A DNA stretch of 64,000 nucleotides from Cerrena zonata (taxonomy: Eukaryota; Basidiomycota; Agaricomycetes; Polyporales; Cerrenaceae): NCBI GenBank assembly GCA_038087015.1, contig JASBNA010000008.1, positions 372,001-436,000 of the forward strand. The letters are read 5' to 3'. The translations under genes were made by a program, and so were the position numbers. Each line of letters opens with the position of its first letter. The stretch's first letter is position 1. Positions 33,961 through 44,230 of this stretch are shown piece after piece. The notes beneath the pieces were generated by a model. The model was not told where the DNA came from and did not search any database. It saw nothing but the letters and a program-made list of their open reading frames with translations.

Positions 33961-36900
33961 CGAGTACCCTCGTGCAGTTGATCTGCTTGTTGGGGAAGCG
34001 TGAAGATCCAACCTTTGTTGTCCATTAATTTGAAGAAGTCGTCCAGAAGTGGGGCGGCTTGGAGGGTCTTGCGTGAACCAAAGATAATCAATTTAGATTT
34101 CGCCCTGGTGAAAGTGACATTCATCCTCCTCCAATCCTTCACTAGATCACCAATCTGGGATAGAACATCGGTTAGACGAATATAGAGTAGGCTCAGAACA
34201 GATCCATACCTGACCGAGATCGTTGGACCGAACCATGGATATGATGATACAGTCTTTGTCTCTGCCTTGACTACGGTCGGCTGTCAAAATCTCGATGTCC
34301 TTCCAGTCTTCTAGCAAGTACGAAAGCAGCTTGATCTGCTGACGGTATAAGGTGATGACACCAATCTGCTTCTGCTTGACCCCGCATCGCAACATGGCCT
34401 CTGTGACTTGCCCCACAAGTCTTGCCTCGATGACATTCTGCACCAAATCGCCCACACGAGAATCAAAGGCTGGTACACAATCAGTATCGACAAAAAGCGC
34501 TTTACAACTTTGTAATGAACTTGAGGTCAACTTCTCTTCGATATACAACATCATAACGAAGCTCACTTTTCGTCCATGACCCGGTCTAGCCAGCAATCGC
34601 GTCGACCACATGGAGAGTTTAGGTGTAATTTGCCTAGGTAGTTTCGGTCTGGTATCCTCAGTCCTTGGTTAGCAACTTCGGGTGATCCACAGCGTAAACG
34701 ATCGCTATAGATGAGCTTGTTAGACAGCGTCATGATATCCTCGTTCATACGATATTGTTCGTTGAGATCCACAACGGCCGCTGGGTGTGCATCGGACAAG
34801 CGTCGAAATAGGGACTTGTTCATTCCACCACTTGCTGCATCACGGTTCCGGACCTGAGGAAGTGGTATCAGTATCTATCATAGTGACGTACACGACTGGC
34901 GTACCAACGGAGGTAGTTGGAAATGATCTCCAACTAGCACAAACTTGCTTGCGAAACGTAGAGGACCAAGACAAGTTGGGAGTGTCACCTGTGATGCTTC
35001 ATCCACAATGCAGTAGTCGAAGTGTCTGCGAGCGAATAGTGCACTGCAACAGGTTTAGTATATATATCTCCAGGACACGCTACTTTGACTTACTGGTCGA
35101 TAGAGAGGCAAGTTGTAGCCACGACCGGAGGAGTCATGACCCGATGTTCGAGCTGCTCGATCGAGGTAGCCGCCCCTAATGATGCCAAAGTCAAGTCCCG
35201 CATATCAGGATGAATCTAACGAAGGGTCAGCATAGCGATCCTGTTCAAACTAAGACAAAGAAGGCACCTTATCGACGTTGCCTATACGCAGAATACCGAA
35301 GTCCGCATCAGGTTTTAGCTTTCTCAAAATGGTGTCTACAGCGGAGTGTGTGTACGAGGTAAGAAGGACCGTTTTACCCCTTGCCACTAAGACACGGATA
35401 ATAGCAGCAATGACAGTGGTCTTTCCCGTCCCGGGCATACCAAGAATGAGAGCGTAGTCCTGAGCGGACAAGACCTTGCGAATGGCCAGCTGCTGATTTG
35501 TGTTCATACTAGCGATGGTCTTCGCAATGGCCTCATTCTTTGGCACAATCGGTCCAGTAAAATCGAAGAACGCAGGTGGTTTGAGGTCAACGACGAGGTC
35601 TAATCGTTTCCTGTCCCCATCTGCATAGAAAAGTTGGGCCAGGTTGTCTCGTATTCGAGCCATCCCCCCGGTGAGCTCGTCCTTGTCTATCCTGAACACG
35701 AGAGGGTCCACAGAAACCATCACCCGTTGACGGATGATATCCAGGTCGATGACATGGTCGACACCTACCACCACTTCACGAGGGGTCAGCTGAAGGATAA
35801 AGCCTTTTGCAAAAGCTAGAAGGTTGGGTTCGACCGAGACAGTAATCGCATCACCTATGCTCATATGGCCCCCGAGCAACGAAGTGTCCTCCGTGTCCGC
35901 CTTGATGAAGCGGTAGCTGAACTGGTGAATCTTGCCTTCCCTATTAGAGTTGACCCGTAACGTATTTGGATCTTTATGGTAGCCTGAGTCTAGGATCATG
36001 CTAGCAAAGCATTTCCCCCGTTCTTCTCGCTCCTCGGCCCCCATTGTCCAAAGCTCCTTGCGGAACCTGACGACGTCTTGCTCCTCCATGGTGATTAGAG
36101 CCTCCCACTTCCTGAAGAAAGCAGCCTGCGACCGAGTGAGATGGCTGGTCTTCAACGCGTACATATCCGCGATATCCGAATGGGTATCGACGACTTCCTC
36201 GACAGCTTTCCGATAGAGCATGCAGTTGTCCAGGGAGAAACACCTACCACAGATACGCGCGTTATCAATGGTGGGGGGCAAGAATGGTTCTTCGGGCTCA
36301 AATTCCACCTCCTTTGTGTCGTCCTCGGGGGTGGATAGATGTCGAGATGGCTTGTCCTCACCAGGTTGGAGTTTTCTCTTTCGAGGTTTGCCCCGGCGCA
36401 TCATATGAGATGCCATCTCATTGCGTGCGATCACAAGCCCTCTGATCTCGTTTCGAGCAGCAGGTACCCGAATGACCTCTTCGCTTTGAGTGTAGTACAG
36501 GAGACCACTTGGGACTTCGGTCTTGTACCTCTCGGACATCAGCAGGGTATACAGCATCGTCTGAGCGCGGTGCTCCATCCCAGCAACTGCACGACCAGTC
36601 TTGATTTCAAAAGGCAAGGTGTTGGATTCGGTGTGAGTCGCATGAGGGTTACGAGCGGCGATAGTGAATGGATTTGGCGTGGTATCCGTTTCTGAGATGA
36701 CAGCTTGAACCGACGCATCAAGTTTTCCCTTGAGCCCATACGTGGGTGACCAAATATCCTCTTCAATGTCGTGTAACTTGGAGATAGCAAGAAGAGACTT
36801 CTGGTTCTGAGGAGCACGAGTATTGGTAAGGATCGCTTCCGGCTGTGGCAGTTGTGTTAGATATATGTTTTCGAAGCATTAAGCCGATTCTCGTTACCTT

Positions 36901-38581
36901 TGGTTCCTGTGCGATGTATCTCTCTGAAAACGTCTTCAGACCCCTGGCTCGAAGCTTGACCTCGCGCTTGGCCTGATCAATTGGAACATTGATGCTCAGC
37001 AAGTCTTCGAGACCTTTGCCAACGACTCCATCAATTTTCTCATCTAGACTAGTTTCGCTCCAGTTCCCATCGCTAAAGCACATCTGCATCACCTCATGAA
37101 GCATGTTACCCCACACTAACGCAGGAGTTACATCTGAAGACGACCTGACTAAGGTAGATAATATGGGTCGTCGTGAACACTGAGGGGCGTTTGATAGAGA
37201 GGTTGCGGTCACGAGAATGTCGGGATGGTGGATGAGGAGGTTCTCCTTCGCTGAGATGACTATGCTCAGTGAACGAGAGCTTGAAGTAGACGGTTGGTCA
37301 TGGAATACTCCAATGACGTTGATAACGTCACCTAGAGACGACTGCGGTGAGAAAGATATATGAAAGTCCTCCAGTAATAATACTTACCGATTTGCGCATC
37401 AGTCTGTGTCCAGTCATCCCTGAGGACGACTGTGCGGGTTTCTTTCTCAGGACCAGCTTGGACAATCAATATCTGAGAGTCTCGTTAGTTCATGTCTAAA
37501 AGTTCATCGGACACAAAGAAAGAGGCATAGACTAATAAGTCTTAATGTGCGTCGAATATTTCGCAGTGGCTCGTTATGTCATGTGCGAGTAAATAATCTT
37601 GTTCCAGTAGTTTTAGATACGATGGGGATGACAAGGCAAGTATTCAGAGCTCGAATCTTGGTTTCTCGAGGATACTTGAGCGCCTCCAATATTTCAGCTA
37701 TGTGGGGTTATATGTTGCATTCGACTGCAAGGAAAGAACATCAAAAAGAAGGAATATTTTTGTCGGCACAATATCATCAAATATCAAGAGAGCATGAGCA
37801 ACATGGCAGGTGTCTGAAGCCTCATATTGCTCGCCTCACAGCGAAAGGGTATGAACACATTTAATCTCCTTTAGAGGTGAACAGTGGGGACACACAAGCC
37901 CGCTTCAGCCTAGCTATCTAGATTCAACTGACTAAGTAACGGCACCTATTCCGAAATTCCCAAAATGCGTCGCAAACACGCTCTAGCATTAACACGATGG
38001 GAGCTCGACCACACCTCAACAAAGGACCCGAGGAGAGACTGAATACAACGGGAACACTCACCTTGTCGTAGTAAACACTATGGGAGCTCTCGAGGATCTC
38101 CTTCACAATACAGCGAGTAACAACGACACCCTCCTGTAGAGGAATGCTACCGATCTTTTCAGGCTGGCACGCAGCAATTAATCCAGCAGGGTAAATTGAT
38201 CAATGGAAGTAGACATACCATAGCATTCTGAATACGATTAGCTTCGGGTGTCATGAAATCTGAGTTCATGTCGTCCCAATCCCAGCTCTCAGCACCTTCG
38301 AGAAGTGCTTCGATGTTCTCAACATGGTTATTGGACGCGTTTGCGCACGAAGACTTTCGTGCTGAAAGTGGAGAGGTAGCAATATTCTTCCTTGGCGTTT
38401 TGGATTTGCTAGGGGTTTTCTGTAAGAGTGAAAGACGCGAAGTAGTGCGCCCAAGGACGCGTCCTTTCTGGGGAGTGGGATCGGGCGAAGGCACGGCATC
38501 GAAAAAGGAGTCGTCTATTCCCGAGAGCAAACCATTCATAAAGTCTGTTTCCTCCTTCTCTGAATGAGTTTTTGGAGGCAT
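33798..38581 (-). CDS. DNA2: DNA2: Fe-S nuclease / 5'-3' helicase of DNA replication and repair, 1253 aa, 10 exons
   Basis: Exons (reverse): 38581-38219, 38163-38062, 37472-37388, 37331-36898, 36842-35268, 35215-35094, 35043-34905, 34853-34567, 34507-34210, 34154-33798, all in frame. The N-terminal 120 residues are Ser/Pro-rich regulatory sequence. The RecB-type nuclease has [19 protein letters not shown] and FEIKTGR (catalytic E-x-K, about 407-409). The Fe-S cluster Cys set includes C526, C529 and C535 ([11 protein letters not shown]) plus an upstream Cys in APQCSRR. The SF1 helicase has Walker A GMPGTGKT (about 796-803), DEAS (908-911), [29 protein letters not shown] and [10 protein letters not shown]. 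It trims long Okazaki flaps and resects double-strand ends. Intron 2 is 589 bp, ten times the others. The gene looks intact. Confidence 0.97.
37473..38061 (-). other. Oversized intron 2 of DNA2 (589 bp)
   Basis: Donor GTGAGT at 38061 and acceptor CTCAG at 37473 are canonical, yet all the other DNA2 introns are 50-59 bp. The extra ~530 bp holds an open frame on the opposite strand (37547-37864, 105 codons) with no recognisable family. I see no clear terminal inverted repeats or target duplication, but insertion of a small non-autonomous element is the simplest explanation. Confidence 0.7.
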
Positions 38582-39087
38582 GGCGGGTAGTATGTAGAAA
38601 GATACAATATTGCGGTACTGTCGCGGTTTCGGTGGCGTTCACGCGTATCGCGTTTGATGTGTCTGTCTTAATTAGGAAGGTTCTCAAGTTTAGTTCGTGA
38701 AAAGATAAGGCAATAGTGAGGCGCAAAATAACATTTCCGGTGATGATTTTGTACTCTCCCCGCTGTATTTAATAGCATAGAGGTAGATATATTATGATAT
38801 GTATGGCTTAAAAGGACACGAAGATTTTTTCATGTTTCCTGGAATCGAGTAAGGAATCGCGGCTCGTATCTCGATCTAAACATGGTGTTGTGACTGACCC
38901 TTCTAATTGTGTTCCATGAAATAGTTCGAGAGAGCATTTGCAGAACTAGGTACAAAAAGAACGAGTCATGTAACGTCGTGTGGTCCAAACACAAACCTAA
39001 TATACACTTCGAGATTACGGCTCATATACCTTGCCTCTTTTTGTTCGATTACGAAACGCTGCTTGAATCACGATTCGCACCGGGCCA
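38582..39087. other. Intergenic region between DNA2 start and SDR stop
   Basis: About 500 bp carrying the DNA2 promoter and the 3' end of the dehydrogenase gene, both on the reverse strand. It is AT-rich around 38780-38810. No coding feature is supported. Confidence 0.5.
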
Positions 39088-40698
39088 TTACCATGCACGA
39101 TAACCACCATCGACAATGATACTGTACAGTAGAAGTCCGACAAATCAATCATCTCATTTGAACAGTATAATCAAAAAAAAAGCACGTACTCGCTTCCTGT
39201 ACAATACGTACTAGCGTCACTGGCCAACCAAGTGACCACCCCTCTGAGTTCATCAGGTCGTCCGATCCTACCTGAAGGGCTGAGATCGGACCATTTCTCA
39301 AGAAGGTGAGGTTGTTTGTCGAGGTAGGCTGCTGTCAAGCTGTGTAGGGGAAAGAAAAGAGATAACATAGAAATATGATCGTACAAATAGGAAGTAAGCG
39401 AATTATTTCTCCCTAGCCGGAGATGAAAGAGAGACTTGCCTAGTGTAGATATACCCAGGACTGATCGTGTTCACTCGAATCTGTTTTGGAGCCAATTCGC
39501 AAGCCATGCTTCGAGCCATTTGTAGCACGGCGGACTTGGAGGTGTTGTAGCTAACCCAAGAATGGTCCTACGTCAAAAAAGATAAGATTAAAGATATGGT
39601 TAGCTTCCGTTATTCCAGCACGTAATCTTGATTCTTGAAAGCGGAAGGATGAACAGAAACGATAGGCGTTGCGTGGATTTTGATACTTAGGATGAGGTGT
39701 AATAAGACAGCCGTCGACACGCCAGAATGGCTGTACCAGGAGACCTGTCCCCCACGAAAGCGATGGAGGGAAAGATCAGGAAGTGCGTACCTTATTTGTA
39801 ATACTTCCGCTCATACTGGCAATCAAGATCAGGCTTCCGCCGTTCCCAAATTTCTCCATCTGTTGACCTGCTGCTTGAGCTGTAAACAATACACCGTTTA
39901 CATTGATACTCAACACCTATGAGAAGTATATTGAGAAATCGAATTACTGAAGAATAACTCGGGAATGACAAAAGGAAGGACCTACCTCTTGGAATTCCTT
40001 TGCAGGATACCTGAGGCAGTCGATATGGTTCTTCAAAACACCCGCCGCAGCGACTCCAATGTCGAGTCTGCCTTCTCGGCTTCCTATAGTTTCTGCGATT
40101 TTCCAAGTGGCTTCCTAACAACCAGTAAGATGAATCCACTCAAGAAAAAAACTAACTATCAAAATGAACCTGGTTAGTAACATCTCCTTGGATATATTCC
40201 AACCTTCCCTCGCTACCCTTGCCTTGCATCTTCTCAGCGTACAACCTTGTCTTCTCCCATTCTTCACCAGGCGTCTTGGGCAAATCGACACAGTAGACCG
40301 CCCGAGCCCCTGCTTCGATGAGAGCGAGAGCCATTTCGAGACCGATACCGCGGTTTGCACCAGAAACGAGAGCAACGCGGTCGGCTATGCTAAATTCGTG
40401 TGGGAAGAGCGTTGGGTTGGGAAGAGGATCTGTAAATGCGAAAGATGTGGTAAGTACATTAATCCCTATAGGTATCGTTTGGAGCAACGTTGTTACATTT
40501 TGTAGACCACTTTAAAGCGGCATTGACACCGAGAGGTCCGTATGCTGGTTGAACACCGGACATCTTTTGGTTATTAGTATTTAGGACCGAGTCCTTTGTG
40601 GAAGATGATGAGAATCGTCGAGGGATACTCGTGCTCAATGGAGCCAGGTGCGATAATCCAACACGTCTTTGAATCTTAGCTGCTCTAAACAAAGACAT
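39088..40698 (-). CDS. Classical short-chain dehydrogenase/reductase (SDR) with possible mitochondrial presequence
   Basis: Exons (reverse) begin 40698-40497, 40429-40170 and 40114-..., and later exons encode LSINVNGVLFTAQAAG, DHSWVSYNTSK..., SLTAAYLDKQ... and a last IIVDGGYRAW-stop (stop 39090-39088). The Rossmann cofactor loop is SGANRGIG, the following strand ends VYCVDLP, the NNAG motif appears as AAAG, and the catalytic Y-x-x-x-K is YNTSK, preceded by IASMSGS with the catalytic Ser. The N-terminal 35 residues are rich in Arg and Ser and lack acidic residues (RRFSSSS), like a mitochondrial presequence. It would reduce or oxidise a carbonyl/alcohol using NAD(P)(H); the substrate is unknown. 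One intron (39439-39340) begins GCAAGT, a consensus GC-AG intron. Confidence 0.9.
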
Positions 40699-41840
40699 TT
40701 TCTTTCGACTGTATGAGTATTGGTAGGATGATGCGAGGTGGGGATAAGATATGGATGAGATGAGGTGAGAAAGGAAGCGATGAGGTAGGCTTTATATAGT
40801 CCTGCAGAACAGCTTCGATTCCAATTTCATAGTCTCATTGACAAGGTGGAGCAGGAAGCACGATAGTTCAGGTGATACCTTAGGGATTGGTTGAAGTGGT
40901 CCGGTAGGTGTCTTTAGTGAGTCATGTAGGTAACACGCTAGGGTCATAAGATCAATATTCGAACGTTCAAATGCGAACATTACTCACACTGTGATTCACA
41001 GGTCGTTGTAACAGAGTCATCTGAGCCGAGATGTTCGAATCTTCGATATTAACACCGTGCTCGGAGTTATCACGAAACACTATGTCAATTGAATGAGCAG
41101 GGGACATACATCCGCACAAGGAGCTACCTTAGCGATATTCCTGCCAGAACTGGTGCTGCGACCAGAGAAAACGCGGAAACGTGCATCTAAGCTAGTCTCA
41201 GCTTGCTTGTATTTGCATAAGGAAGACTTCGTATCTAGTCAGAAAGATCTAGGACGAATGTTTTGAAATGGCTATGCTCCATGGATGAGCATCATGATGG
41301 AGGCCCGAATCAGGTTGTTTCCAGGCAAGGGCGAAATCGTAGTGGGAAGTAGGTTGTCTGTATGCATATGCGTAGTCGGGAACGAGTAGGGTGTCGCACG
41401 GAAGGAAGCTTGAATGGCATCGTACAACCACTTCTACAATAGAAATCTGTGTCTAGGACAGGAAAAGCGAATGAAGCAAGCAAGCAGGAATTAAAACTAG
41501 CAGACAGCCAGAAATGTATGTACTCACCTCGCTTTTCGCTTTTCTCCCATAACGCCTAGGATTGGCGTCGGGCTTGAATCATCGAAGAAACCTTGAAGAT
41601 CCTGCCGATGAGTAGTAGGAGAGCGACGGAGAGGCGGGCACGGGTGAGGTCGTCTAAGAGAGTGTTGGATTGGATGGAGGGTTCTGAGACGGGTGAGGAG
41701 CGTGCATGTGAAGTTGAGGGCATGCATCGTATGCCGGTGTACAAGCAGTTTGGTGCTCTGAGCCACAGGGCCAGGCCTAGACGAACGTTAGAAGCAAATC
41801 GTATGACATTGACAGGAAGCAAAGATACGCACCAAGTTGG
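40699..41840. other. Intergenic region with an unassigned reverse-strand open frame (41556-41822)
   Basis: About 1.1 kb. On the reverse strand 41822-41556 encodes LGLALWLRAPNCLYTG... and later LLDDLTRARLSVALLLLIGRI, with a hydrophobic segment; an overlapping frame (41766-41524) also stays open. I do not recognise either, and neither has clear splice context. The first part of the interval is the SDR promoter (TATATAGTC at about 40792-40800, about 95 bp upstream of the SDR start). Confidence 0.35.
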
Positions 41841-43400
41841 TTTGCCCTGAGCCTATTCTCCCATCGACGTCATTTCTGGTGCTGGAACCTGGCGGTAGCT
41901 TTGAAGTACCAATGCAAGCCTGGATGTCGATCAACAGCACTCGCGGCGGCCCGGAAGGAGGAGGGAACGATCGAGATGGACTCGGATTGTCGTCCTCAAA
42001 TGCCCTTGCTGCCTTCAAAGTTCAGCGAGTTGTTCAACGTTAACTCGAGTCTCCAATTGACAGATGATCATACGACACCTAAACTTAGGAGCGCTCTGTC
42101 TAGCCAATATATTCCCTCCTCATAGCCTTCCTTCTCACTCTGCTCGTCTCTATATTACGTTGTCTAGATCTTTCCACCGCAACATGCGTCCATCTTGCTC
42201 CAAGAATCAATAATCACAGAATAGAGTCGTATACAACAGACGGTATGCTCTCCTGAAACAGCATTTTGTGGAGTGATATGTTGATAAACTTACGATGCAG
42301 CCTATGCATTGTCCGACCTACGTTATAGATTTGGTCACACGTTTCGCTTTTCTCGTCGCTATCCTACGGACTGGATTTTGTGGCCTCGTCTCCACGAAAC
42401 TCACTGGATGCCGCTGCATATCCACCCCCCAATACCAACAAACACTACATAGTCGTCACTTTTCAGATTACGACTCAAACGTTGGGGGCCTTTTCTCGAT
42501 ACAATTCCACACCCCGGAAATCGAATTGTTTCGGTCCTGGGACCTGAATCCGGTGGTCGGGGAACGATATTCAGACATTCGGCTACCAGTAGTCCTCGAT
42601 CGACTCAACTCTTGAAAACGACCAGCTTTTTACTCCTGGCTTTGGTTTCTTCCATTCGCTAGGCGAGAGCTCCCGCCCATCAATGTGTACTCTTCACGCC
42701 GAACGAAGAGAAGGCTATTAGTAGTGAATTGGTGTGTAGGGTGATGTTGAACAGGGATGGGTTCCTACCTTTTGATATGCCATCCGTTTTGTTGGATTGT
42801 AGGATAAGTGTCCAAATTGTTACGAACCCTCTGAAACCTCAATTTCGCGTCCTGACATTTCACATAAGGGCTCAAGTATCCTCATCTCATAATGGGGCCT
42901 TTCGACAACTAAGGGTTGTCCTCGATTAGCAAGGAAACGTACTCATCGCAGAGTCTCAAGGACCTGTAATCAATGAAAGGCCTTGTGCCAGATCAGCTGT
43001 TCATAACCTGGACGAATCGGGCACGATTGACAACTGCATCTCAGGATCGTCTAATATTGGCTTTCATATTCCAAGCCTTTATGACATCTGTGACAGATCC
43101 TCTTCCTTCCGACTGACTACGAGGGCGGACCAAGGTGTCTTTCACCGCTTTGATTTTCGCGTCGATACATGCACATATGAGCAAGAGATCGAGGAAGGAC
43201 AGAGGATCTAAAGAGTTGTACGCCGTCTTCCTTTCGAGCTCCTTAATGTCTCTAGGCATATATCGATTTCTGTCCTTTCTCTCCCTGGTCTATGAACATC
43301 GAATCTTGTGTTAACTAACACGCTTTTGTTAGTCTTGACCCATGATCTAGGCGAAGATATCATCGACACCTCTTCCTAAACTAATTCCGTAACTGGTAAC
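41840..43400 (+). repeat. Degenerate interspersed repeat, forward copy 1
   Basis: It begins with a segment (41850-41980) that matches the reverse complement of 62380-62530: CTATTCTCC, then CTGGCGGTAGCTT, then the core CGGCCCGGAA and GGGAACGATCGAGATGG. Downstream, 42290-42600 resembles 48360-48560 and 52850-53110 (ATCCTACG-GGAC/GCGG, CTCCACGAAA, CTCACTGGATG/CACCAGA, CTCGATACA). Coding frames are broken throughout. The repeated GTATG and GTGAGT..TAG patterns at equivalent places suggest a decayed intron-containing gene family inside the repeat. Confidence 0.6.
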
Positions 43401-43744
43401 GTGTATTATGTGTGATGGCCAACCTCGTCCTTCATGACAATTCTCTTCCCATTTCTGCCTCCTCGACCATCCCGTCTTATGCTCTGGAATACACGACAAT
43501 TCGAGTAGCTATGGCCTCATTAGATCCATTCTTGGATCACATTCTTGCTAAATGTACCTCTTTCGACGCGCACATACTTAAGTTAAAGTACCCTATACAT
43601 AAGCTCAACGGCGATTCCAGAGACTTGGGTCTTTGTAACTACATCACGGAGTATCTGAGTTGATGGGTAAACGATAAACAACCAAGTCTCCTACCTTGTC
43701 ATTTGATTATATGCATTAATCCTTGCGTCTAGATGATATCCAGA

Positions 43745-44230
43745 AGAAATATCCCATATATCTGTTTCGGCCATTGCTGCGCAGTGATGAAGCCGAGACC
43801 CTATCCCAATAGCTCATTGGAATGGGTTGCTCCGCTTTCCATGTCAACTCTCCAGCGTCCAAGGGATCATAGGACGCTCTCACGAGCTGACAGCGAAGTT
43901 TCATTTCCACCCTTGCCCCTTCGAGATACGGTGTCTATCCTACAACGCGACCTCGTTCGAATGTCCCCTCTACAGTTTAGAAGCACCCTGCGTTTCAGTT
44001 CGCGTGGTTCATCATCCGGGTCTTTGTGTGTCTCTCAGATGGACTCTCAAAATATATTTCATGTTTGCTAAATCGTGTACGGCCTTATGCGCTTATCTAT
44101 CAGCGCGTGTATCATATCTGATTCGTTCTAATCCTGTGTGTGAACGAAGAATCTCATGCATCCCCCGGGCTGTGTGGGCGCCTTATACACGGTTTATAAA
44201 GAGAGGTGCAATCTGTTGGCCACAATGTGC
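43745..44230 (+). promoter_or_regulatory. Duplicated promoter/5' region of F-box paralog A with TATA-like box
   Basis: This segment is closely matched at 56415-56890, including GCCATTGCTGCGCAGTG, CCACCCTTGCCCCTT and AATATATTTCATGTTTGCT. TTTATAAAGAGAGGTGCA at about 44193-44210, present in both copies, is a good TATA-box candidate about 340 bp upstream of the conserved ATG. CpG dinucleotides are frequent up to about 44191 and almost absent beyond. Confidence 0.55.

Noticed and set aside
37547..37864. 105-codon frame inside the DNA2 intron
   Set aside because: No recognisable family, no splice or promoter context; mentioned only as part of the large intron.
5959..40698. Secondary-metabolite gene cluster (two P450s, an SDR)
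   Set aside because: No backbone enzyme (PKS, NRPS, terpene synthase), the P450s are unrelated and about 19 kb apart, and housekeeping genes lie between them and the SDR.
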